Position numbers and translations under genes: made by a program. Shown one piece after another: positions 1-10,349 of a stretch of DNA of 64,000 nt. A model generated the notes under the pieces. It searched no databases. It saw only the letters and a program-made list of their open reading frames with translations, and was not told the DNA's origin. Source of the DNA: Phytophthora colocasiae (taxonomy: Eukaryota > Oomycota > Peronosporomycetes > Peronosporales > Peronosporaceae); assembly GCA_018806915.1 (NCBI GenBank), contig JAGKQI010000096.1, positions 186,001 through 250,000 of the forward strand. Reading direction: 5' to 3'. Every line of letters begins with the position of its first letter. Position 1 is the stretch's first letter.

Positions 1-62
1 CCGTTCAGTCACAGTCGTTGGGGCCATCGTGAGCATTCGACATAGCATCAATTCTAGAATAA

Positions 63-428
63 TCATTGCTGGAGAGCTTTTGTCTTCTTGAGGCGGAACA
101 CAACCAGTATATGAATCTGGCTTGTTGCTGGGTGATCCATTCCGAGAAACGCATCCGCCAGAGACTCAGTTGCGAGTAATTCTCGTTCTTCCTTCGTTAG
201 ATCTGAGATGAGAGCAGTACGCTTGCTCCCCTTCAGCTTCTTAACATCTTCGGCTCTAGAACTGAGCCACTGGTTGTCCTTTGTCTTCGCCAGGAAAAGT
301 TGCAAGATGTCTTCTCGATCATAACACAGCTTTCTAGCGAGAATTTCCTTTAAGAGGCCCACCGTCTTCTGTTTTTCGATGAGGACAGTGAATACACGCC
401 CCTTTTCAACTGTGATGCAATCGGGCAC
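63..428 (-). pseudogene. Crinkler (CRN) N-terminal fragment, copy 1
   Basis: About 120 codons match the N-terminal half of oomycete Crinkler effectors. A ubiquitin-like stretch (TVLIEKQKTVG) runs into the diagnostic LFLAK motif, then a DWL-type region (DNQWLSSRAED, LTKEERELLATESLADAFLGMD), then HILVVF in the position of the HVLVxxP boundary. The frame then stops, so no C-terminal effector domain follows. The first codon is GTG and no ATG precedes the homology, so the start is missing or lies in an unseen exon. It sits head-to-head with a closely similar + strand copy starting near 593, which suggests an inverted duplication. CRN N-termini are known to serve in delivery into host cells. Without a start or C-terminus this copy is probably not functional. 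Confidence 0.75.
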
Positions 429-768
429 GAAGCACGGCGGGGAAACGATATTCCAATTACTTCAGACATCATGGGGAGAACTTGATCACTTTGAATCAAT
501 CAATAATTAGCCGCCGGAGGCGTAGCTGACACCCCGCCATCACATCACAAAGGACCAAAGGCCCATTTCAGAAACCACCACCTAAAGAATTGATGTCTCC
601 TTCGTGTCCACCAGAGCTGTTCCAGCTGAATTGCATCACAGTTGAAAAGGGGCGCATAGTCACTGTCCTCATCGAGAAATGGAAGACGGTGGGCTTCTTG
701 AAGGAAAGGCTCGCTAGAAAGCTGTGTTATGATCGAGAAGACATGTTGCAACTTTTCCTGGCGAAGAC

Positions 769-1045
769 TGTTGAAGTTACCATCTCTGCAGTGATGACAC
801 TTATCTAAGGGTATTAAATTGTGCAGTTCCATATAGAGAAATCCTATTTAACTGGACTGGTTGGTGGAGAATAACTCCCCTCCAGAACACCAGACTCTCT
901 AATTCATCACTTCTTCTTTTACTATCTTCAGCACACAAGCCCATTCTTAATCTACACTCAAGACTTCCTCTCCAATATTCTATGATTGATTTTATTCGTC
1001 TCCATCCCTTCGTCTAACAACTCTGCGCAAATCATTACTTCAACA
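769..1045 (+). repeat. Left LTR of the element in the CRN gene
   Basis: A 277-bp repeat with TG...CA ends, nearly identical to 3787-4067. It lacks 4 bp present in the other copy near its right end. Confidence 0.9.
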
Positions 1046-1654
1046 GGTTATGGACTCCAACGCTTCACCTGCGTGGATGAAGAACCGGAGACGCTTGATT
1101 CAAGCTCCTCTAAAAAATCAACGAGGCAAGAGAATCGCCCCGGAGAGGCCGCGTGTCTAGCAAGCCTGACGGCTGCCACGTGTATTCCTGCAAACCCTAC
1201 ACTAAATGTGCCAGCCACTGAGCTGTAGCACTGCATGAGCTGTACTATCACCATGCTGAGGGGCTACGAAGCCTCCGCGCCAGCGTTCGAGCTGTACCGC
1301 TGCATGAGTTACATTTTCCGTGCTATTCCGGCTACTGCCGAGGTGTGAGGGCACGATGCCCTATGCGCCAGATCTGACGCTGCTGCGCTGCATTAGCAGA
1401 ACATCTGCCATGCTCTGTCTTTTATCCAGCAGGCCAAGAGCTCTGGAAAACTAACTGCACTACTGCACGAGCACCACGCAGCCGTGTTATGCCGGCCGTA
1501 ACGCCGATGTTATAGGAGGCATTCCGTTGTGCTCTACGTACATGTACGTGCCTTTACCTTTTGAACCACGCAGCATCGCTGCAGCACTAGCCAATGGCAG
1601 TCTGGCAATATAGTACTACGTATTACTACCAATAAAACGGTATCAATATTTTGC

Positions 1655-2680
1655 AATGTCGAGCAGTACTGTAGCATTCTACTACCTCTGTGCGGAAAAT
1701 AATGAGCATTTTAAAAAAAAATGCGCAGCGCTGCGCCTCGTTGTTTTGGGGAGTTATTAGATTTGCAGAGGAGCTATGTGTTGAGCTGCTGACAAAACCA
1801 AAAAGAAATTTGTGAGCGTACGTGCTCCGCCACATTAGAAGTACTACTAGTAGTAAAACGGATCAAACTCAGACGTCGTTGACGTCTCACGAGCAGTTAA
1901 TGCGTCTGGAACATCAACAGGAGTTGTCAATACAGAAAAGGAGAGTTCAAATCGGGGCTTTGAGCAGGCTGGTTCACAAGCTTGATCGTCCGTCCAGCCA
2001 CCAGAGCATCCTGCCGCAGCTACCACGGGATCGTCCTCCAGGACATGAGGGCGAGCAATATCACGTCGTGCATTGCGTCGAGCTTGTAGGTTCCATCAAG
2101 CTGACGGGTCACATGATCCATGCAGAACTGGAGCCTCTTGAGGCGATGCAAAGGGGTCAGCAGTGGACGAGTTTGTCTTAGCGCACGGCGTAGGAAGCCC
2201 TCCTTCACGAGTTGTTGCACGAGATATTACCCCTGTTGTATAGCACGCTGGTGCTCACGGTCATTTACTGGAACTTCGGCGAGGCACTTGCACAACTCCA
2301 CGCGGTTCTTCTCCTTTCGCCCTCGGGATGTTTTCTCGACTTGACTACCACTGCTACCCCCGGATACCCTGCTCCCAAATGCGAGAAACAGTTTAGATCA
2401 AAATAGGCAGCTGTCCGCTTGATATCGCCGTGCCTGAGCACCTCTCCGTTGCTGTGAAGAAGCAGCATCTCCCACACTGCTTGGCGCTCTTCGTCAGACG
2501 CCTCCGATCCGCTCCGGTTTGAAAGTGATGGGGGGAGGTCCAGCGGGAAGATTGGGCGGGAGATTCCAAAATATGATCAGATTTGCAAGGTATAGATTCT
2601 GAACAGGATGTAATACAATTGGAAATGCTCATTATTTTCCGCACGGAGGTAGTATGTACTACAGTAGTACTACTACTATA
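1655..2680 (-). mobile_element. Decayed mariner-like DNA transposon nested in the LTR element
   Basis: Inverted repeats bound the segment: 1681-1712 matches the reverse complement of 2621-2653 around TGCGGAAAATAATGAGC, with weaker matching outward. On the - strand, translated fragments in several frames follow the order of a Tc1/mariner transposase. An N-terminal helix-turn-helix-like part (LLLHSNGEVLRHGDIKRTAA near 2440) comes first, then a middle part (LLTPLHRLKRLQFCMDHV near 2130), then the conserved NQPAQSPDLN motif near 1950. Stops and frameshifts interrupt all frames, so it is dead. Exact ends and a TA target duplication were not resolved. Confidence 0.65.
1880..2540 (-). pseudogene. 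Mariner-type transposase remnant
   Basis: This is the coding remnant within the mariner-like element. The segments appear in the correct family order but in different frames with several stops. NQPxxSPDLN is the conserved motif of the DDE catalytic region in mariner transposases. The second catalytic region (family VHxDEKW) is not recognisable here. Confidence 0.6.
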
Positions 2681-3786
2681 TGTACACTACCAAGTGTAAC
2701 ACTTTCTAATCTGCCTAAGTTTCGTACAACCAAAATATACTGGCTCGATGCCAAGCTATAGCGAACTACCCTGGTAGAACTACGGCTTGTAATTTGTTAA
2801 AGCAACATCAAATTCGGCTTTACAGACTTGCGTCTATTATCAAAAGTATGTGCTGAAATGTACGAAACTGGGAGGCATTAGCGCCAAAACCGAGCATTCA
2901 TACGCCAAACTACATTCAGTCACTGGCATGAATTTCAAACATTTCCAGCTATACAAAACGTAACAACAAAAGAAGAAAATTCTCAATACTTTCTGAAATA
3001 CACGACACGCTTCTGTCTACAGAAAGCAAACTATAAGTTTTACTGCACATTGATTTGATAGTTTACAAGTCTTAGCACTTGAGAAGTAAAACATAAATAA
3101 AATCTTCTAAACGAGAAACAACTCGATGAGCCTCTAGGGAGAATAATAGCCCCAATGATGAAAGCTGAGCACTAACTGCAAAAATGATGCGTACACTGCT
3201 GATGACACTGTGTGGTTATTTGTGCTGTAAAAGCTGTAGCCTTTCTTAAAACTATTTGAACCTATAAACTCTCATATTTAAAACAGTTTAAAAATGAACC
3301 AGTTTCAGGAAACTGGGAGGCAGATGTACTTTGTAAGTCCAGCCAAAGAAACATAACTCAAAAACCGAAAGACAACATGTGAAGAAATACCCACAAAGAG
3401 CACAAAACTGGCAGTTTAAAAAATGTAAACACTGCTTACACAAATATCAATACGAACAGATGTATCCTCCGAGCCTACAATACAGCGAACAGGTTTTGAT
3501 CCTTAAAATTAAAGGTTTTCCTGAATAGCTTTCTCAACACGCGTACAAAAGCGTTAATAACGACGGTGAACAGGATTTCTCCTCTAAGGTTTTCCTGAAT
3601 AGCCGAAATAACAATGAAAACAAGAAATTTGCACAACCACGCCAAAACCGGCAACAAATCTGACAACGAAGTCAAAGAAAAAAGGTCATATTCATGTTCG
3701 CACAGGACTGTTAAAACAGCCACCTGTGGAGCATTAAATTATACTCGCCAGATAGAGCGTCATACACATTCCTCGATGTGGGAGGC

Positions 3787-4067
3787 TGTTGAAGTTACCA
3801 TCTCTGCAGTGATGACACTTATCTAAGGGTATTAAATTGTGCAGTTCCATATAGAGAAATCCTATTTAACTGGACTGGTTGGTGGAGAATAACTCCCCTC
3901 CAGAACACCACACTCTCTAATTCATCACTTCTTCTTTTACTATCTTCAGCACACAAGCCCATTCTTAATCTACACTCAAGACTTCCTCTCCAATATTCTA
4001 TGATTGATTTTATTCGTCTCCATCCCTTCGTCTACCTAACAACTCTGCGCAAATCATTACTTCAACA
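3787..4067 (+). repeat. Right LTR of the element in the CRN gene
   Basis: A 281-bp repeat with TG...CA ends. The target duplication AAGAC follows directly and the CRN reading frame resumes there. Confidence 0.9.
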
Positions 4068-4230
4068 AAGACGAAGGACAACCAGTGGCTTAGTTCTAGA
4101 GCCGAAGATGTTAAGAAGCTGAAGGGGAGCAAGCATACTGCTCTCATCTCAGATCTAACGAAGGAAGACCGAGAGTTACTCGCCACTGACTCGCTAGCGG
4201 ATGCGCTTCTCGGAATGGATCACCCAGCAA

Positions 4231-4773
4231 CAGGGATAGGAAAAATACAATATCATACGGATTGGAGGCCTTCATCCAAGCCAATAAATAATTGAGTTAT
4301 TGCCACATTTTTCGGCAATGTCAACCAAGTCAGTAGGTCACATGAATATGTGACACTATGTCGTCTTTTCTCATGAGTTTTTGAACGAGTTGGTTGCTGT
4401 CGATGCGCCTGGATTCAGGAGGGGTTACCTCGAGAATCCTCCCACCGCGTCCAACCTCTCCAACCAACACACACAAGTCATAGTCCGAATTCCTCGACAT
4501 CATACATACAACGCACAAATCAACTGATATAATATAATTCAGTTAGGAAATGACAAGCAACTGTAATAACCCGCAAACGTGGCCACACCACCCGTTGGCG
4601 ATAGTTCTCGCTACCATCCATTGCCAAAGCAACCACACATGTCAACGACATTTGGCTATGGCCAAGATTGACCTGTATAAAAAATTGCATGTTATTGGGG
4701 TTGAGGAGCAATAAATTATGGCAATATGACATTGCCAATATCGGCAATAGTTCCGGAAAATTACCAAACCCTG
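4231..4773. mobile_element. hAT-like MITE inserted in the CRN gene
   Basis: The segment is 543 bp long and begins CAGGGATAGG. Its end is inverted-complementary (CAGGGTTTGG read from the right). An exact 8-bp target duplication CCCAGCAA lies at 4223-4230 and 4774-4781. Terminal CAGGG and an 8-bp duplication are the signature of the hAT superfamily. It has no coding capacity. The interior has many short ATTGCC/GGCAAT inverted motifs. It separates the CRN DWL region from the HVLV boundary. Confidence 0.8.
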
Positions 4774-5563
4774 CCCAGCAACTAGCCAGATTCATGTACT
4801 TGTGGGGCTACAAAATGATACCTTTCTAGCCATGGATCTTCTGGCAACAATGTTTCCACATGTGCTCACGATGGCCCTATCGACTGTGACTGAACGGAAG
4901 ACACACTTTAAAAACAATCTGGGCAGCTTTTATGGATGCTATCGCCGAGATGAGGCTTGGTTACGATGTATGCTTCTCGACGTTGGTTTCCCTAAGGCAC
5001 TTGTAAGTGCAACGCATTTGTTTCGGCGCAGCAACGAATATTTGTCACTGGCGTTGATGCAAATCTCGGATATTGATGACGTTAGGAATGGTTTGTTGCT
5101 GTTCAAGCCGTTGGGGTACGCTTTCGATCATTTCAAAATCAGCTTCATTCGAGATGCCACTGACACCTTCCGTTTAAAGCTATGGGACGAAAGCATCCGA
5201 GGTACCCGGCTCATTGATACCGTCATCGAGGACCACGAGGACGAGATGAAGAACGAAAAGGTGCTTAGTGATGAGCAAACAGCACAGCTCGTCGATTGCA
5301 TCTCGTTGATGGAGGAACCTTACCGCTTTGATATGAATACGACATTTGGTGACATGGATGGCAGTACTCTGGTGTTTGCTGGCATAGAACGACCTTTTTA
5401 TCGATGTTTGAATCTTCAGGCAAGACTGGCGCGCATTGTTGCCCTGAAGAAGGGTCAAAGTGATGCATCATACGATTTCCCAGATTTTTGGTCGGAAAAT
5501 CTGTCCCTGAGCGACAAAATGGATCTGTTTCAACGCAGTATCTTAGAGGCTGAAGCGATTTAA

Positions 5564-5975
5564 CACGGCTCTGACAGAAACGAGTGTCAATGGTTGGAGG
5601 AGGAACCTTCGCGGCTAAGTTAGGGAAACACGTTCCATTTTGGCAGAATTCAACCGCCAAACCCCGTTGACGAAAAAAATTAAGCCCGTTCACCCAAACG
5701 ACTTTGATTTAGCTGAAAGACTTGAAATGCTTGTTGTTGGATGTAACAATGACGCGTGTATTCGACCACATGCTCAATTGATTTTTTCCTTAATGAAGAG
5801 TATTGTGCTGGCAGCAGCAGCACTACTTGTATTCGCGCAGTACTGGAATCGATGAAGATCGCTTGTTGCTTTCTCTGATTGCTTTTTAAGGAACTTCTGT
5901 CGCAGAAGCACCCTGCAAGGTGATAAAGGGAAGATACGTACATGTATTACCCTCTCTTGTTATTTATGTATACAC
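5564..5975. other. Intergenic; no supported gene
   Basis: Only short, featureless open frames are present between the CRN C-terminus and the ArfGAP pseudogene. Nothing recognisable was seen. Confidence 0.5.
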
Positions 5976-7420
5976 CTACGAAATGCAGATTGTCTGAGCA
6001 GGCTTGGGTTGCTGTGGTGGTGTGTAGAAACTACTGTTGTTGCTGCTACTGCTGTTGCCACCCAGTTGCGAGTCCAACCACGAGTCATTATCGTGATCAC
6101 GGCTTGATGCGCTGGTGCTGCTGGTGCTATTGCCGATGCCTGCGTACTTGCCGGTGGCGGACAGCTCAGAGTTCGTGCGAGGGAATGAAGACATGCCATC
6201 CGAGTTGCCGTATCCATTGCTACCTCCATTCACTGCAGTCTGTGCAGTTTGCAGGAAGGCTGAAGCGCCACTGGAAAGAACAGACCAACCCGAAGAAGCC
6301 GAGGACTTGACGTTGTCTGATAGTGCTGAGTCATGAATTGCACTCTGCACATAGGACCAGCTAGAGGAAACCTTGGACCCCCAAGTCTTGGTCCTTCACG
6401 AGATTGGCAGCCGAACTGGCAGCCGTCGTGACTGTGCTGGCGAAGTAGCTGAAAGCGCCCGAGAGGTCTCCAAGCCCTCCAGACTGAGCTGCCGGTGCGC
6501 GAGTTTCGCCACCACTTTCCGATTCCCTGCATACCGTTGCCACCGAGCTTAGCTGCCATACGAGCACGAGCCTCCTCTCTCAGCTTCATCTGACGGGCAA
6601 CGTAGTCCTGTTCGGATTCTCCCTTCAGTGTTTTAACACCTCGTATATCTATCTCCTCCAGCAGAGCCTCCACCAGCGTACGAAGCCGATGAAAAGAGGA
6701 CGAAGCAGGCTTGGGTGCGGATTTTTTTCAAGCAAAAAAAGGTTTTTTACCAAGCAACCCCGTTTCATGGTGACTTTTCAAGCAAATCGGATGGTTCGCA
6801 AGCAGCTATGCGAACTTAAGGACTTGTGGATTTTGACAAGAAGTTACAAAATACAAAACGATCTTCTCCAGGAATACAAGCACATAAGAGCGGCCCACTA
6901 CTAAACCAAAAGTGAAGTACACAAGCCTGAATCTGTGAAGCATGGCAGACAGCTCAGAGTACGACGTAGAATCGGACACCCACGTACAATCCAGGGCGTA
7001 AGCGGTATGAACTAGTCGGTAGTTTAGCCACCAAGGAGGCTTGTATACGCATGCTACGGGTGGAACCTTCACGCACTAAGAGGCAAGACAGGGAAGCGAG
7101 AGATTTATATATTGATTACTTAAATTTGCTTGGCTTACTTTTTTGCTTGAAAAACCACTTTGATTTCTGTTTGCTTGCGAACCATCCGGCATTTGCTCGA
7201 AAAAAATATTTTTCCAGCAGGCTTGCGCGTGCTCGGGTCCCATTGTGGTAGTGATGGCGGTGAGCGTCCTTCAACGATCGCTGTTAGTCTCTGGCGATAG
7301 GCTTCAGCCTGTGGTGTGTTGTACTTCTCGCTGATAGAAAGATCTATCGGAACTCCAGCAGCAGAGAAAGCAGCGCGGAACGAGTCGTTTCCTCATCTGC
7401 AGCACCTGCTTGCTGTGATA
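5976..7420 (-). pseudogene. ArfGAP pseudogene, central and C-terminal part (interrupted by a MITE)
   Basis: Read on the - strand, 7226-7420 encodes the region after an ArfGAP zinc finger (KQVLQM, GNDSFRAAF, EKYNTPQAEAYRQRL, VEGRSPPSLPQWDP). After the MITE at 6714-7215 the homology continues at 6703 (LKGESEQDYVARQMKLREEA, then RARMAAKLGGNGMQGIG). It then passes through at least two frameshifts, near 6529 and 6390, into a Ser-rich tail (GDLSGAFSYFAS, SWSYVQSAIHDS, GASAFLQTAQTA). This is the layout of ArfGAP1/AGD6-type GTPase activators of Arf. The catalytic zinc finger is absent from this strand, and a piece of it lies inverted at 7436-7513. The gene is rearranged and frameshifted, so it is not functional. 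It was presumably derived from an intact copy elsewhere in the genome. Confidence 0.7.
6714..7215. mobile_element. MULE-like MITE inside the ArfGAP pseudogene
   Basis: A segment of 502 bp flanked by the direct repeat AGCAGGCTTG (6704-6713 and 7216-7225), the 9-10 bp duplication expected of Mutator-like elements. The ends are imperfect inverted repeats sharing ATTTTTTTCAAGCAAA-like and GGATGGTTCGCAAGCA blocks. It is non-coding. ArfGAP homology resumes on both sides, which confirms the insertion. Confidence 0.7.
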
Positions 7421-7435
7421 CTAATTACTTCTACA

Positions 7436-7513
7436 GCGTTGTGTTGACTGCAACGCCCCGGTACCCACAATGGGCCACTGTCTCGTACGGCAACTTCATG
7501 TGTCTCGAGTGTT
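7436..7513 (+). pseudogene. ArfGAP zinc-finger fragment, inverted relative to the rest
   Basis: On the + strand, CVDCNAP and then, after a one-base frameshift, QWATVSYGNFMCLECS match the Cx2C...Cx2C zinc finger of ArfGAP proteins. Homology decays after the second Cys pair. The remaining domains lie on the opposite strand immediately to the left (5976-7420), so an inversion breakpoint falls near 7420-7436. Confidence 0.65.
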
Positions 7514-8058
7514 CTTGTCGTCACTGCAGACTCGAGTCGAATCCACAGCAAATATTTGCACAAGGTATCGACCACGTCAATACATGTACCTATGTGTTGT
7601 TAAACCAGTGAGTGCCTTCTCAAAGATGTGCATGCTCAGATGCATTTCCAACATGTAGATCGCGAATCACGCCGTGAAATCACATTAATATTTGCAGTAC
7701 AATGAACACGAGTGAACCCTTTTGTGCTACAACTTCACCAGAGTCACGACGGAATGCCATCGGAAGACAAACTGATGATGCAGCATTTCCAGTGCCAGCT
7801 TCAACGGGCACTTTCACTTCAACTCCACCACACAGTCACTTATACAGGTTCAACATCCGTACAAATCGTCGCATCCATTTCATTTTCATCATTCTATCCC
7901 AAAGGTTTATGCTTTCATACAGTCCGTTCACGTCAACAATTCCCAAGCGGCATTATTGTCTGTACCTTGACCAGCAGCTCTTCCACTTATCAATCGCGAC
8001 TGTCAACGTCAAGTGCATCGCTTGTCCAGGAGCCCCCAATACCCTGTCCCCCTTCCCA

Positions 8059-8850
8059 ATGGAATTCCATGACGCTGTTGCAATTGTCACTGGTGGTGGC
8101 CGTGGCTTCGGTCGCGCCTTCGCGGAGAGGATCCTCTCCGGTCGAGGCAAAGTCATGATCACGGATGTGAATGTGCACGAGCTACAGGCCACTGGCAAGG
8201 AGCTGCAGCGCCAATACGGGGAGCAAAACGTGTGCTGGGACCGCCAAAATGTGACGGAGAAGGACAGTTTCCAACGAGCGTTCGCGTACGCCAGCAAGTA
8301 CTTCAAGAAGCCTGTGAATCTACTGGTCAACAATGCCGGAATCGCCGGTGACATGACCTTCTACGAGCCTGAAAGCACTAACTGGGAGGCGGTTGTTGAC
8401 ATCGACTTGACTGCGCTTATTCGTGGCACTAAATACGCCATTTGTGAGTTCAAACGCACCCTGAACGGCAAGGAAGGCGTGATCGTGAACCTCGGAAGCA
8501 TGGCTGGACTGACCACCACTCCATTCGGACCTGAATACGCGGCTGCCAAGGCTGGAGTTGTGGGATTTACGCGCTCGTTGTACCAACTCAAGAAGTCGGA
8601 CAATATTCGCTGCTTCTGCATGTGCCCGGGGTTCGCGGAGACCAACATGGGTCGTACCGCTGATGTGGAGATCCCAGAGTACACCAACATGATGGGTGGT
8701 CTCTTGCCAGTTAAGGTCGTGGTGGATGCTTTTGCTGATGGCATCCGTGAACCTGACAATGCCGGTCGTGTGCAGCGTATCATGAAGAAGAACACGACGT
8801 ACTATCGCTTTCCTGGCGACAAGGCGTTGTTCCCGGACTCGAAGTTGTAA
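8059..8850 (+). CDS. Short-chain dehydrogenase, 15-hydroxyprostaglandin dehydrogenase-like
   Basis: A 263-residue classical SDR in a single exon. Cofactor-binding TGGGRGFG is at residues 11-18, NNAG at 91-94, catalytic Ser147 in NLGSMAG and the YAAAK motif at Tyr160/Lys164. CPGFAET follows, typical of the family. Overall layout resembles NAD-dependent 15-hydroxyprostaglandin dehydrogenases and related alcohol SDRs; the true substrate cannot be read from sequence. The open frame extends upstream to 7702. The ATG at 8059 was chosen because homology begins immediately after it (MEFHDAVAIVTGGG) and the upstream residues are low-complexity. The next gene is convergent on the other strand. Confidence 0.85.
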   Translation: MEFHDAVAIVTGGGRGFGRAFAERILSGRGKVMITDVNVHELQATGKELQRQYGEQNVCWDRQNVTEKDSFQRAFAYASKYFKKPVNLLVNNAGIAGDMTFYEPESTNWEAVVDIDLTALIRGTKYAICEFKRTLNGKEGVIVNLGSMAGLTTTPFGPEYAAAKAGVVGFTRSLYQLKKSDNIRCFCMCPGFAETNMGRTADVEIPEYTNMMGGLLPVKVVVDAFADGIREPDNAGRVQRIMKKNTTYYRFPGDKALFPDSKL

Positions 8851-9297
8851 GTTGATGCTGAATTCGAGACAACTAACTGTAGTTGGAAGGACTAAGCTTG
8901 AAATGAAGTTCTTGAGTGTTGATTATGGATGTGATGCATATATTACTTAGCATGAAAGAAGTAATTGGATGGCTTTGATGGTGGATCGAGCCGCTAGACC
9001 AAGCAACACAAGCTAGTGCGAGCCGAATGTATACTAAACTAAAGGCGTGACGTCAAGGCGAAAACGACAGCAGGTCGAGGATCTAATACTATGCGAGATC
9101 GATCACCTGCAGTTCACTCCCCTTCTCCGACGCGTCTTCATGATAAATAGAAATGCATGGCCTAGTCGACCATAATTTCTTGCTTGCACTCCTCTCGGTT
9201 CCTTGGTTCTGCACACTCCTTCTACCTCGTTTACTCTCGCTACACCATCACCATCATCTCCTCCCTCCAATAGCTAAGGTGATGGTAGCGGTATCGT
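8851..9297. other. Convergent intergenic region
   Basis: These are the 3' flanks of the SDR (+) and PKA (-) genes. No additional gene or structured element was recognised. Confidence 0.5.
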
Positions 9298-10349
9298 CTA
9301 AAACTCGGCAAAGGGGTCCTTGCCGTTGTAAACGGGAACAATGGCGTCCTCCATGGAATCTGGATACGGGTCGAAATTGGACGTATCGTTGGCCGTACCG
9401 ACACGAGGGATGATCGGAGCCGCACCCTTGCGAGCTAACAGGTCCTCCCAACTAATACCGGCGAAGAACTTGTGATTCTTGATATCTTCCACGCCGTTCT
9501 TAAGACAGCCGTACCGTTTTGTCAGGTCCGCAGTGAGCATGCGCTTGATAAGCCCCTTGGCGTTACGGTCGAAGAACCGAGGGAAGTTGAGCTTCCCTGA
9601 AAGAATTTGTTGGTAAATACCCATTGGGTCGTCGTCACAGAAAGGTGGTTGTCCTGCAAGCATTTCATAGAGCAAGATTCCGAGTGTCCACCAGTCCACT
9701 CCCTTGCCGTGGCCCTTGTTTAGTAACACCTCCGGCGCGATGTACTCTGGCGTACCACAAAGCGTGTACGTCTTGAACGCTACTCGCTTGGCAAAGCCAA
9801 AGTCGGTGATCTTGATGTAGCCTTCGTTGTCTAGCAAGAGGTTCTCAGGTTTCAAGTCGCGGTAGATGAAATCCTGACTGTGCATGTACTCGAAGATGGA
9901 CACGACCTGAGCTGCGTAGAACTTTGCTGTGTTGTTGTCGAAGCGCCCAGCCTTCCTTAAGTGGGTGAAGAACTCGCCACCAATGACGTATTCGAGCACC
10001 ATGTACAGGTACTTGGTATCCTGGTATGTGCCAGCCAGGTTGACGATGAACGGGTGGTCCAAACAGAGCAAGATAGACTTCTCGGACAGCATATGCTCGA
10101 CCTGTTGTAGTCGAATGATCTCCGCTTTCTTCAAGATCTTGATAGCCCAGTACGTGTTGGTCGCCTTAAAAAAAAAGTTAACAAACTACTAGTTTCGATA
10201 AAATCTTCACATGAGCAACTTACTTTATGAGTAGCAAAGCGTACGCGACCGAAGGAACCGGTCCCCAGTGTCACCCCCATGTCGAATTGCGAGCCATCAA
10301 GTGGCGCTGCGAACTTGTGCGAGCTCTTAACAGCGTCCGGTGTAGCCAT
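9298..10349 (-). CDS. cAMP-dependent protein kinase (PKA) catalytic subunit-like
   Basis: Two exons, 10349-10224 and 10164-9298, flank a 59-bp intron (GTAAGT...TTTAAG) in phase 0 and give 330 residues. Glycine loop GTGSFGRV starts at residue 29, the ATP-binding Lys is residue 51 (AIKILKK), the catalytic loop RDLKPEN is 144-150, DFG is 163-165, and the activation loop TLCGTPEYIAPE carries the phosphorylatable Thr. The C-terminus ends in FAEF, the hydrophobic motif of AGC kinases (FTEF in animal PKA). Length and the short N-terminus fit a PKA catalytic subunit. No regulatory-subunit gene is nearby. Confidence 0.92.

Larger units (their letters stand above)
769..4067 (+). mobile_element. Non-coding LTR retroelement (TRIM/LARD-like) inserted in the CRN gene
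   Basis: Direct terminal repeats at 769-1045 and 3787-4067 begin TGTTGAAG and end CTTCAACA. They differ by one substitution and one 4-bp indel. A perfect 5-bp target duplication AAGAC lies at 764-768 and 4068-4072. The internal 2.7 kb has no gag or pol homology. Its only recognisable content is a decayed mariner transposon (about 1655-2680), so the element must have been mobilised by proteins from elsewhere. A purine-rich stretch (GGGAGG) precedes the 3' LTR. A primer-binding site after the 5' LTR (GGTTATGGACTCC) is possible but was not matched to a tRNA. Orientation is arbitrary. Confidence 0.85.
593..5563 (+). pseudogene. Crinkler (CRN) gene with HNH-like C-terminus, split by two transposons
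   Basis: Three blocks of one gene are separated by insertions. Block 593-768 carries the N-terminus up to LFLAK. Block 4073-4230 carries the DWL region. Block 4782-5563 carries the HVLV boundary and a C-terminal domain of about 250 residues. That domain resembles HNH_2-type nucleases: a His in ATHLFRRS, an Asn in DDVRNGLLLF and a His in AFDHFKISF occupy the expected H-N-H positions. HNH-like CRN C-termini (the CRN13 type) are known from oomycetes and chytrids. The inserts are an LTR element (769-4067) flanked by AAGAC and a hAT-like MITE (4231-4773) flanked by CCCAGCAA. Counting one copy of each duplication, block lengths sum to a multiple of three with no internal stop, so inactivation appears recent. 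As it stands the gene is broken. The ATG at 593 was chosen as the first in frame, and an upstream exon cannot be excluded. Confidence 0.75.

Noticed and set aside
5942..6350. Cys-rich + strand frames over the ArfGAP pseudogene
   Set aside because: They are the complement of the Ser/Asn-rich ArfGAP tail.
7702..8058. N-terminal extension of the dehydrogenase
   Set aside because: The frame is open, but the extension is low-complexity and the SDR fold starts at 8059.
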